A DNA stretch of 24,013 nt from Fibrobacter sp. GTDB lineage: Bacteria; Fibrobacterota; Fibrobacteria; Fibrobacterales; Fibrobacteraceae. The stretch spans positions 1 through 24,013 of the forward strand of contig JAEDLI010000028.1 of NCBI GenBank assembly GCA_016295375.1, read 5' to 3'. This document shows positions 14,881 to 21,585 of this stretch, piece after piece; the stretch's first letter is position 1, and every line of letters begins with the position of its first letter. The translations under genes and the position numbers were made by a program. The notes beneath the pieces are model-generated. The model worked only from the letters and a program-made list of their open reading frames with translations. It was not told where the DNA came from and made no database searches.

Positions 14881-15074
14881 TCCATATCGGACAAGTTCTT
14901 GTAGATAGAATCGGACTTGGCCTTGACGGAATCCAAAGTCTGCTGAAGGTTCTTGATTTCGGACTGAAGGGTCACATTCTCTTGCTTGAGGCGAGCGATT
15001 TCTGCCTCGGCTTCGGCGTTGGTGCAGGCGGTAAAGGCAAGAGCAAGGACGATGGCAGCAAGAATCTTGTACAT
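14871..15074 (-). CDS. Small coiled-coil lipoprotein (Lpp-like)
   Basis: The 67-aa product has a signal peptide with a probable lipidation site (LAFTAC, Cys17) and a short mature part made almost wholly of heptads: EIARLKQENVTLQSEIKNLQ, then QTLDSVKAKSDSIYKNLSDM. The layout recalls Braun's lipoprotein, a trimeric coiled coil under the outer membrane, but there is no C-terminal lysine for attachment to peptidoglycan (it ends DMDMQ). GAGG precedes the ATG, and a TACTATCTTTA box lies upstream in the gap to the TraB-like gene, so it has its own promoter. A real short gene; role only structural by analogy. Confidence 0.75.
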   Translation of the reverse strand: MYKILAAIVLALAFTACTNAEAEAEIARLKQENVTLQSEIKNLQQTLDSVKAKSDSIYKNLSDMDMQ

Positions 15075-15089
15075 GAAAAAACCTCGGGT

Positions 15090-15101
15090 TAAAGATAGTA
15101 A
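15090..15101 (-). promoter_or_regulatory. -10 box of the small lipoprotein gene
   Basis: On the minus strand the sequence TTACTATCTTTA shares TTACTATCTTT with the rpsT promoter. It lies 16 bases upstream of the ATG, which leaves room for a short leader with GAGG. No good -35 box was seen. Confidence 0.5.
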
Positions 15102-15110
15102 GATTTTGGG

Positions 15111-16043
15111 CTAGAATCGTTCGACCTTCAAACCACGGCGGTGGAGCAGCTCGATGACATTGTCCTGGTCCAAAACTAGATGAGCAGTCCCTACCACCAC
15201 GAACACCTTGCGGTTTTCAGAGAGAAACTGTGCGATACCGACCGCCATCTTTTCGTTCCGTTCCTTGTAAACCCTCCGGTCCGATTCCGCCTCCATCAGG
15301 GAGTCCCGTGCCGACGAATCGGCCTTCTTCTCGGAATTCAGTACCTGGACCATCAGGGAATCGTCTCCCGTTTTCCAGGCGCGGGACATCCGGGCCACCA
15401 TGGAATCCAGTTCCGAAATTTCTTTCAGGGTATTTTCCAAATAGTAAATGCCCAAGGTATCCCCTTCCGAAGTGTCCGCCAGGGCGCCCACCTGTTCTTC
15501 GGCGGTTTCAAGCCCAACGATGGGCATGCCCCGCAGGGCGGCACTGTCCAAAAGGACCGCATCTATACCGTAGGCAGGGTCGATTCCCGAGCGCTGGATG
15601 GCGATGGAGCTCAGCGTCATAGCGGCAAGCCAGGGCCGCAAATTCATGAGGGCCATGTTCGGAAAGTTCCACACGGTGCAAAGACTGTCCAGAGAATTCC
15701 AGAGGGCGATGGGCAGCACCTCTTTCAGGCGCTTCCCCTGGGGGAGCATTCCCTTTTCTAGACTGTTTTTTGTAACGGTTGCCGCCACGGAATCGTCGGC
15801 GATGTTGATTTCTACCGCCAGTTCCTCGGACTCATCAAAAGCGTTCGAAATTTCTGGCGAAAGAGGATAAAAGGTACTGTCCGCAAAATGGATACTCCCG
15901 AGAATCCACACGTGGGAATCGCCATCTGAAACTTTCCACAAAAAATGCCGTGACTTTGCAACAGGATCTTGGGAAAAGCCCTCGCCCGTCGAAGCACAGG
16001 CCACAAACAACAACGCGCACAGTAAAGCAAGAAGGTTTTTCAC
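15111..16043 (-). CDS. TraB/GumN-family lipoprotein
   Basis: The 310-aa product has a signal peptide with a probable lipid-attachment Cys16 (LLFVAC). The mature part shows the TraB/GumN pattern: HVWILGSIHFADSTFYPL near the start, GIDAVLLDSAALRG and GLETAEEQ in the middle, and KVFVVVGTAHLVLDQDNVI at the end. The family fold is related to haem- and metal-binding EreA/ChaN proteins, and the conserved GSxH and GTxH blocks may form a metal site, but biochemical roles are mostly unproved. The GTG start follows the ATPase stop directly, and its ribosome site GGAGGT lies inside the ATPase's last codons, so translation is coupled. That ties it to the transporter. Confidence 0.85.
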   Translation of the reverse strand: MKNLLALLCALLFVACASTGEGFSQDPVAKSRHFLWKVSDGDSHVWILGSIHFADSTFYPLSPEISNAFDESEELAVEINIADDSVAATVTKNSLEKGMLPQGKRLKEVLPIALWNSLDSLCTVWNFPNMALMNLRPWLAAMTLSSIAIQRSGIDPAYGIDAVLLDSAALRGMPIVGLETAEEQVGALADTSEGDTLGIYYLENTLKEISELDSMVARMSRAWKTGDDSLMVQVLNSEKKADSSARDSLMEAESDRRVYKERNEKMAVGIAQFLSENRKVFVVVGTAHLVLDQDNVIELLHRRGLKVERF

Positions 16044-16754
16044 CTAGACCTCCGCCCAAGAGAGAAGTCCAAGTTCGCGGGCATAGTCCGCAGGTGCAAA
16101 TTCCAGGTTCCCCTTCGAGGAAAAGGCCAGAATGGAATCCGCATATTTTTCGGCATAGTCCACCCAGTGGGTAGAAAGCACCACCGCCATGTCTTTTTTC
16201 CGGGACAATTTCTGTAGGGTTACGAACAAATTCTTGCGGCGGGGAATATCCATAAAGGCATCGGGTTCATCCAGCAGCAAGAGCTTTACCTGCTGGGCAA
16301 GGGCACGGGCCAAATACACACGGCTCCGCTCCCCGTCGGAAAGTTCCGCCACCTTGCGATTTTCAAACAAAGTAACATCCATATCGTCCATGGCAGAATC
16401 GGTAATTCTTTCGTCTTCGCGACTGCGACCGTCCAAAAATCCCGCGTAGGGCGAACGGCCCAAAGACACGAACTCACGGACCGTCATCTCGGCAGGAGGC
16501 ACAAGCCCCATACGGACCAGCGCCACCTTCTTGGACAGTTCCCGCAGGCCGTATTCCGCAAGGGGGCGGCCCGCCAGTTCCAGAGAACCATCCAAAGGCA
16601 ACAGCATTCCCCCGAGGGTCTTGAGAAGCGTACTCTTGCCAGAGCCGTTCTCCCCTACCAGGGCTACCACCTGACCCGCCTGGACTTCCATGTCCAGAGG
16701 ACTCGCCAATGGAGACCCATAACCGAAGGTCACCTGCCGCAAGTTCAAGAGCAT
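16044..16754 (-). CDS. FecE/BtuD-like ABC transporter ATP-binding protein
   Basis: The 236-aa product has Walker A GENGSGKST (34-42), the Q-loop region, signature LSDGERSRVYLARAL (138-152), Walker B LLLLDEPDAF (158-167) and the switch histidine in STHWVDY (H196). With the FecCD-type permease it forms the ATP-driven part of an importer for iron chelates, haem or cobalamin. Its ATG overlaps the permease stop by one base (TAATG). It is slightly short for the family (about 255) but has all catalytic motifs. Substrate cannot be read from the sequence. Confidence 0.9.
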   Translation of the reverse strand: MLLNLRQVTFGYGSPLASPLDMEVQAGQVVALVGENGSGKSTLLKTLGGMLLPLDGSLELAGRPLAEYGLRELSKKVALVRMGLVPPAEMTVREFVSLGRSPYAGFLDGRSREDERITDSAMDDMDVTLFENRKVAELSDGERSRVYLARALAQQVKLLLLDEPDAFMDIPRRKNLFVTLQKLSRKKDMAVVLSTHWVDYAEKYADSILAFSSKGNLEFAPADYARELGLLSWAEV

Positions 16755-17695
16755 TACAGGCCTCCCCTTCTAGAAGACCGGACCAGCACCCAAAGAATCA
16801 CAGGCACGCCCACCAGGCTCAGGACCGCATTCAAGGGATACTCCGGCAAGAGTCCCGCCAAAAGCGCCAAGGTCGCGCCACACAGGGCAGAACCCGGCAA
16901 CAGGACGCGATGGTTGGAACTGCGGAACAGAAGGTAGGCCAAATGGGGCACCGCAATCCCGAGAAAGGCCACAGGACCACAGAAAGCGGTAACCGCCGCC
17001 GCCAGAACGGAGGCGCCCAGGAGCACCAGTTTCTTGTACAGCGACACCCGGATGCCGAGCCCACGGGCAAAGTCATCGCCCAAACGGGCCCCGTTCAGGT
17101 AACGAACCGAAGCACCTATCAAGGCCAGGCCTGCAGCCACGGCCACTGCGAAAATCCAGATACCATCAGAAGTGAGCCTGCCAAAACTCCCCATGCCCCA
17201 GGACACATAGACCCGCAGGGATTCGGCATCGCTCCAGGTAATCAAGAGGCTTATGCAGGCGTCGATAAAGTAGCCAATCAGGAGCCCCGCCACCAGCAGG
17301 ACCGTGTTGTTCCGGAACCTAGCCGAAATCCCAAGCACCAGGGCAGTTACCGCAAGAGAACCGACGGCTGCAGCACCCAGGATGCCGAACCGCCCAAAGC
17401 CAAGACCCGCCAACATGGACAAAGCCACCGCAAAGCTCGCCCCGCTGCTGATGCCCAGCACAAAGGGGCCCGCCAGGGGGTTCTGGAAAACCGTCTGGAG
17501 CGAAAGACCAGACACCGAAAGGGCGACACCTGCAAATAGCGCCGCCGCCACACGAGGGAGACGCAAGTCCCAAAAAATCGGTGAATCAAGAAGGCCGCCC
17601 ATGGAAACATCCACGGGGCCGCTTACGAGAGTAATGAACGAAAGGGCTACGATACAAAGGGACAGGACGACAAAGCCTAAAACCGTCCGCCGCAT
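16754..17695 (-). CDS. FecCD-family ABC transporter permease
   Basis: The 313-aa very hydrophobic product has the landmarks of BtuC/FecCD permeases: DLRLPRVAAALFAGVALSVS, QTVFQNPLAGPFVLGISSGA, GPVAFLGIAVPHLAYLLF and LVGVPVILWVLVR. About nine or ten membrane segments fit; the usual length is 330-350, so it is a little short at the N-terminus. Two copies form the pore for vitamin B12, haem or siderophores. Its start lies six bases after the upstream exported-protein gene, with AGGG before the ATG. No periplasmic binding protein or TonB receptor is next to it. Confidence 0.9.
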   Translation of the reverse strand: MRRTVLGFVVLSLCIVALSFITLVSGPVDVSMGGLLDSPIFWDLRLPRVAAALFAGVALSVSGLSLQTVFQNPLAGPFVLGISSGASFAVALSMLAGLGFGRFGILGAAAVGSLAVTALVLGISARFRNNTVLLVAGLLIGYFIDACISLLITWSDAESLRVYVSWGMGSFGRLTSDGIWIFAVAVAAGLALIGASVRYLNGARLGDDFARGLGIRVSLYKKLVLLGASVLAAAVTAFCGPVAFLGIAVPHLAYLLFRSSNHRVLLPGSALCGATLALLAGLLPEYPLNAVLSLVGVPVILWVLVRSSRRGGL

Positions 17696-17701
17696 GGAGC
17701 C

Positions 17702-18526
17702 CTACTTTTTCTTCTTTTCCAGTTCCTTCTGCATGGCCGACGTAGCCGCAGCGTCCTTGAAATAGAACTCGGGAGGAACATTCTCGAAACCCTGGAGGGC
17801 ATTGAGCCAGTTGTCGTTCAGGTCGCGGAACTCCAGCTTGTTCAAGTTATAACGGAGGGTATCGCCCATAATCTTGAAGGTGGTAAAGTCCCAACGGATG
17901 ACCTGACGGTCCTTGAACACTTCACGGGTTATGAGAGAAGTATCGCTATCGAACTGGTAACGGGCCTTGTAGGCGTATTCGCCGGTCATCTGGTAACGGC
18001 CGGAGTCGGAATAGGTGCGGGTCACGCCGTAAATGGTATCGTTCATGCCAAAGCGGATTTCGGCATCGCGGAACGCATGCCCGTGGGCCACGATGGCGGT
18101 ACGCCACACGCCGAACACCAGTTCTTTCATGGCCTTCTGGAACACGGTGTCCTTTTTCCAATGGTCAAAGTTGCTCTTGTCGTAACGGGCGCGCTTCACA
18201 TACTTGCCCTCGAGGATAAGTTTACGGACGCTATCGGCACGGGCCTTGGCAAGGCTGTCGGTATTCTGCTTCAGGGGCACTGCCGCCGCCTGGGCATCAA
18301 TGGAATCCAGCTTGGCCTGGATCATTTCGTCCAGTACCTCGGTCGCACCACGGGGCGTCACCAGTTCTTCCACGGGTGTTTCAGCCACTACGGCTGTAGA
18401 GTCGGCCTGCTTCGGAGGAGTCGGCAAAGACTCGACGCCGGTGGAATCCTGCGCAAAGGAAATTCCGGCAAGGGATAGGGTCAAAATAGAAGTGACAAAG
18501 TACTTTGAAATAGAGCGTATCATCAC
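17702..18526 (-). CDS. Exported protein of unknown function, first gene of the transporter operon
   Basis: The 274-aa product begins with a signal peptide (TSILTLSLAGISFA, cut before QDS), followed by a Pro/Ala/Thr linker (to about residue 60) and a Ser/Ala/Lys helical part. The C-terminal half is beta-rich: VFGVWRTAIVAHGHAFRDAE, IRFGMNDTIYGVTRTYSDSG, YQMTGEYAYKARYQF, a lipocalin-like layout. It ends in a lysine run (EKKKK). I do not recognise the family. The frame opens GTG-ATG; ATG at 18523 is the likelier start. It precedes the permease by six bases, so it may be a periplasmic partner of the transporter, though it does not look like a classical substrate-binding protein. Confidence 0.75.
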   Translation of the reverse strand: MMIRSISKYFVTSILTLSLAGISFAQDSTGVESLPTPPKQADSTAVVAETPVEELVTPRGATEVLDEMIQAKLDSIDAQAAAVPLKQNTDSLAKARADSVRKLILEGKYVKRARYDKSNFDHWKKDTVFQKAMKELVFGVWRTAIVAHGHAFRDAEIRFGMNDTIYGVTRTYSDSGRYQMTGEYAYKARYQFDSDTSLITREVFKDRQVIRWDFTTFKIMGDTLRYNLNKLEFRDLNDNWLNALQGFENVPPEFYFKDAAATSAMQKELEKKKK

Positions 18527-18672
18527 TCATAAATTTAGTTAAAGAGTTTCAAAAAGTTCCACTTTTTCAAAAAAAAGCAAAAAAATGCCCCTAAAAGGGA
18601 CCAAAAATTCCCCGCTCCACCCATGGCAGTCAAAAATATGCCCAAGAGACTCAGTAATTCTATATTTGGACC
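18527..18672. other. Divergent promoter region with a small hairpin
   Basis: This gap separates the transporter operon (minus) from nspC (plus). AAAAAGT-TCC-ACTTTTT (18551-18567) is a perfect 7-bp hairpin and CCCCTAAAAGGG (18588-18600) a shorter one. On the minus strand TAAATTTA lies just before the exported-protein gene start and is a -10 candidate. The AT-rich centre suits regulator binding, but no known operator is recognisable. Confidence 0.45.
18661..18672 (+). promoter_or_regulatory. -10 box of nspC, likely leaderless transcript
   Basis: TATATTTG (18661-18668) matches TAnnTTTG and ends four bases before the ATG at 18673. Transcription would begin at or within a base or two of the start codon. 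The bases between (GACC) hold no ribosome site. Confidence 0.55.
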
Positions 18673-19800
18673 ATGCTAGACTATTCCCAGGTAACAAGCC
18701 CCTGTTTCGTGCTGGACGAAACCCGCCTCCGCCGCAATATGGAAATTCTGGACCAGATCCAGAAGCAGACCGGAGTCCATATCATCTGCGCCCTGAAGGG
18801 CTACAGTTTCTGGCGCTCCTTCCCCATTATCGCCGAATACCTGCCGGGGGCCACCGCCTCCAGCCTGAACGAGGCGAGACTTGCCCGCGAAGAGATGAAC
18901 AAGCAGGTCCACGTGTTTGCACCGGTCTATGCCGACGACGAAATCGACCAGATATTGAGCCTTGCAGACCACATCACCTTCAACAGCTTTAGCCAGTGGA
19001 TGCGGTTCAAGGACAAGACGTTAGCAGCAGGCGTCAGCGCTGGCATCCGGGTGAATCCGGAATTTTCTACCGTAGAAACCGACATCTACAATCCCTGCGG
19101 AAAGTTCTCCAGGCTGGGCGTTACCGAGCGTGAATTCAAGCCGGAACTGTTGGACGGTATCGAGGGCCTGCATTTTCACGCCCTGTGCGAACAGGACGCC
19201 GACGCCCTGGAAGGGGTGCTGAAGGCTTTTGAAGCAAAGTTCGGGAAATACCTGGCCCAGATGAAATGGGTGAACTTCGGAGGCGGCCACCACATTACCC
19301 GCAAGGACTACCACCGGGAACAGCTGGTGCAGATTCTGAAAGACTTCCGCAGTCGCTACCCCCACCTGCAGGTCATCCTGGAACCGGGAGAGGCCGTAGG
19401 TTGGCAAACCGGTGAACTGGTGGCTACGGTAGAAGACATTGTCCACAACGAGATGGACATCGCCATACTGAACGTGTCTATCAGCGCCCACATGCCCGAC
19501 TGCCTGGAAATGCCCTACCGGCCCACCATCACCGGAGCGGGAATGCCCGGCGAAAAGCAGTTTACATACAAGATAACAGGCGGTACCTGCCTTGCCGGCG
19601 ACCAGCTTGGGGATTTCTCATTTGACAAGCCCCTACAGGTAGGCGACCGGATTATCTTCGAGGACATGATCCACTACACCATGGTGAAGACCACCTTCTT
19701 CAACGGTGTGCGCCACCCGGACATCGGCATGTTCGACAAGGAAGGAAAGTTCCACCTGTTGCACAGATTTACCTACCAGCAGTTCAAGGAAAAGCTATAG
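18673..19800 (+). CDS. nspC: Carboxynorspermidine/carboxyspermidine decarboxylase
   Basis: NspC is a PLP enzyme of the alanine racemase fold that decarboxylates carboxy(nor)spermidine, the last step of the aspartate-semialdehyde route to spermidine or norspermidine. The 375-aa product has the PLP lysine in CALKGYSFW (Lys42), NPEFSTVETDIYNPCGKFSR, HFHALCEQ (168-173), GGGHH (203-207), EPGEAVGWQTGELV (237-250), AHMPDCLEMPYRP, CLAGD (306-310) and DMIHYTMVKTT. These blocks match NspC closely and differ from diaminopimelate decarboxylase. Length is normal. The partner dehydrogenase is not in the window. A GCGCC-AAA-GGCGC hairpin touches the stop codon. The start has no ribosome site and a -10 box directly before it. 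Confidence 0.93.
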   Translation: MLDYSQVTSPCFVLDETRLRRNMEILDQIQKQTGVHIICALKGYSFWRSFPIIAEYLPGATASSLNEARLAREEMNKQVHVFAPVYADDEIDQILSLADHITFNSFSQWMRFKDKTLAAGVSAGIRVNPEFSTVETDIYNPCGKFSRLGVTEREFKPELLDGIEGLHFHALCEQDADALEGVLKAFEAKFGKYLAQMKWVNFGGGHHITRKDYHREQLVQILKDFRSRYPHLQVILEPGEAVGWQTGELVATVEDIVHNEMDIAILNVSISAHMPDCLEMPYRPTITGAGMPGEKQFTYKITGGTCLAGDQLGDFSFDKPLQVGDRIIFEDMIHYTMVKTTFFNGVRHPDIGMFDKEGKFHLLHRFTYQQFKEKL

Positions 19801-19971
19801 CGCCAAAGGCGCAGTGGTCAGTAATCAGTTATGAGTTTTCAGTTATAGAAGAAGCAAGATGTATTATAAATCAGAAACAGGACGATACTCACAACTCACA
19901 ACTCATCACACATTGCTCATGCCTCGTACCTCTGCCCCTATCATCTACAACCTACAGCCTAAAACCTAGCT
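19800..19971. repeat. Intergenic repeat block D
   Basis: It starts with a hairpin GCGCC-AAA-GGCGC (19800-19812), then CAGTTATGAGTTTTCAGTTAT (19827-19847) with the same phrase as the tadA 3' end. A run CTCACAACTCACAACTCATC follows, then GCCTCGTACCTC (19920-19931) and a CCTA-rich tract with CTACAACCTA and CCTAAAACCTA (19945-19968, shared with block B). The tract ends three bases before the tsaE start codon. No gene is visible. Confidence 0.65.
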
Positions 19972-20391
19972 ATGACATTCAACAGCGAACAAGAGACATA
20001 CGACTGGGCGGTCGATTTCGGGCAAACCCTGAAACCGGGCGACATGGTAGCGCTGTACGGCAACCTGGGGGCGGGCAAGACCGTCATCAGCCGGGGCGTG
20101 TGCAAGGGGCTGGGTTTTGACGGCAACGTTTGCTCCCCTACCTACACCCTGCTTCACGAATACCCCAACGACCCGCCCATTTTCCACTACGACCTTTACC
20201 GTCTGGAACCGGGCACGGACATTTGCGAAGTGGGTTTGGAACCCGACTACCTGGGGAAAGGCATTACCCTTATCGAATGGCCCGAGCGCCTAGAAGAGAA
20301 CACGGCGGGCATTACCCACATTATCAAGATTGAAATTCTCTCCGAAACAAGCCGCGAAGTCACGCTAGAAAAAATTGGAGCCAAACCATGA
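19972..20391 (+). CDS. tsaE: tRNA t6A synthesis ATPase TsaE
   Basis: TsaE is the ATPase that resets the TsaB-TsaD complex during synthesis of t6A37 in ANN-decoding tRNAs. The 139-aa product has Walker A GNLGAGKT (30-37), CSPTYTLLHEY (54-64), HYDLYRL (72-78), the EVGLEPDYL segment and LIEWPERL, all characteristic. Length is normal. The start at 19972 is fixed by the short distance to the P-loop, yet no ribosome site precedes it, because repeat block D runs up to it. Its stop overlaps the rlmI start (ATGA), so the two are co-translated. TsaB and TsaD are not in the window. Confidence 0.93.
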   Translation: MTFNSEQETYDWAVDFGQTLKPGDMVALYGNLGAGKTVISRGVCKGLGFDGNVCSPTYTLLHEYPNDPPIFHYDLYRLEPGTDICEVGLEPDYLGKGITLIEWPERLEENTAGITHIIKIEILSETSREVTLEKIGAKP

Positions 20392-21581
20392 AAGCCATTA
20401 CCCTGAAGGCCGGACGCGAAAAGTCCGCTCTCCGTTACCATCCCTGGATTTTTAGCGGAGCGATTGACGAAGTTATCGGAGACCCTGAACTTGGCGACAC
20501 CGTTGAAGTTTACAGCTACAAGAGCGATTTTCTGGGTCTTGCAGCGTATTCGCCCAAGTCCCAGATACGCGGGCGTTTCTGGACGTTCGGCGAAAAGGCA
20601 AACATTGACCGGGAATTCTTCAGCGACATTCTGGACCGGGCCATCGCCGCCCGCAAGAGCCGCGGTTTTGACATCGAAGACAAGGAAAGCGCCTTCCGCC
20701 TAATCAACGCCGAAAACGATAGCATTCCGGGCTGCATCATTGACAAGTACGCCGACATCTATTCTGTCGAAATCTTGGCCGCCGGTGCCGAAGTCCACCG
20801 GGAAACGATTTACGAACTGCTGGCCGAAAAGACCCACTGCAAAGGCATCTATGAGCGCTGCGATTCCGAGGTGCGCCGCAAGGAAGGCCTGCCACTGCGC
20901 ACAGGCGTAGTCTACGGCGAAGTGAGCGACGAACCTGTAATCATCAACGAAAACGGAATCCTCTTCCCCATCGACGTGAAGAACGGACACAAGACCGGTT
21001 ACTATTTGGACCAGCGGGATGCCCGCCGCCGCATCGGTGAACTTTCCAAAGGCAAGAAGGTTTTGAACTGCTTCTGCTATACCGGCGGTTTCGGACTTTA
21101 CGCTCTCCGCGGCGGTTGCGAAAAAGTTTATCAGGTAGATGTTTCCAAGGACGCCCTGAAGCTTGCGAAAGAAGGCATCATGCGAAACAAGCTCAGCACC
21201 GCACATGCCACCCACGTAGAAGCGGATGTTTTCCAGTACCTGCGCAAGTGCCGCGACAAGGCCGAAACTTTCGACCTCATCGTGCTGGACCCGCCCAAGT
21301 TCGTGGAAAGCAAGGACAACCTGCAGAAGGGCGCCCGGGGTTACAAGGACATCAATCTGCTTGCAATGAAATTGTTGGCCGAGGGCGGCATGCTGGCGAC
21401 GTTTAGCTGTTCGGGCCTCATGGAAATGGACTTGTTCCAGAAGATTATCGCCGATGCCGCCGCCGATGCCAAGCGGCGCGTTCAAATCATTGAACGCTTC
21501 GGCCAACCCGCCGACCATCCCGTAAATACGGCATTTCCCGAAGGGCAGTACCTGAAGGGACTGCTAGTTCAGGTGGTGTAA
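20388..21581 (+). CDS. rlmI: 23S rRNA m5C methyltransferase RlmI-like
   Basis: RlmI methylates C1962 of 23S rRNA using S-adenosylmethionine. The 397-aa product has an N-terminal PUA-like domain (KAGREKSALRYHPWIFSGAI), a linker with LRTGVVYGEV, and a Rossmann methyltransferase domain. That domain shows NCFCYTGGFGLYAL (227-240), QVDVSKDAL, LDPPKF (300-305) and SCSGLM (340-345), whose cysteine fits the m5C mechanism. YYLDQRDAR precedes motif I, as in RlmI. Length matches E. coli RlmI (396). It overlaps tsaE by four bases and ends four bases from the convergent TPR gene. Confidence 0.9.
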   Translation: MKAITLKAGREKSALRYHPWIFSGAIDEVIGDPELGDTVEVYSYKSDFLGLAAYSPKSQIRGRFWTFGEKANIDREFFSDILDRAIAARKSRGFDIEDKESAFRLINAENDSIPGCIIDKYADIYSVEILAAGAEVHRETIYELLAEKTHCKGIYERCDSEVRRKEGLPLRTGVVYGEVSDEPVIINENGILFPIDVKNGHKTGYYLDQRDARRRIGELSKGKKVLNCFCYTGGFGLYALRGGCEKVYQVDVSKDALKLAKEGIMRNKLSTAHATHVEADVFQYLRKCRDKAETFDLIVLDPPKFVESKDNLQKGARGYKDINLLAMKLLAEGGMLATFSCSGLMEMDLFQKIIADAAADAKRRVQIIERFGQPADHPVNTAFPEGQYLKGLLVQVV

Positions 21582-21585
21582 AAAA

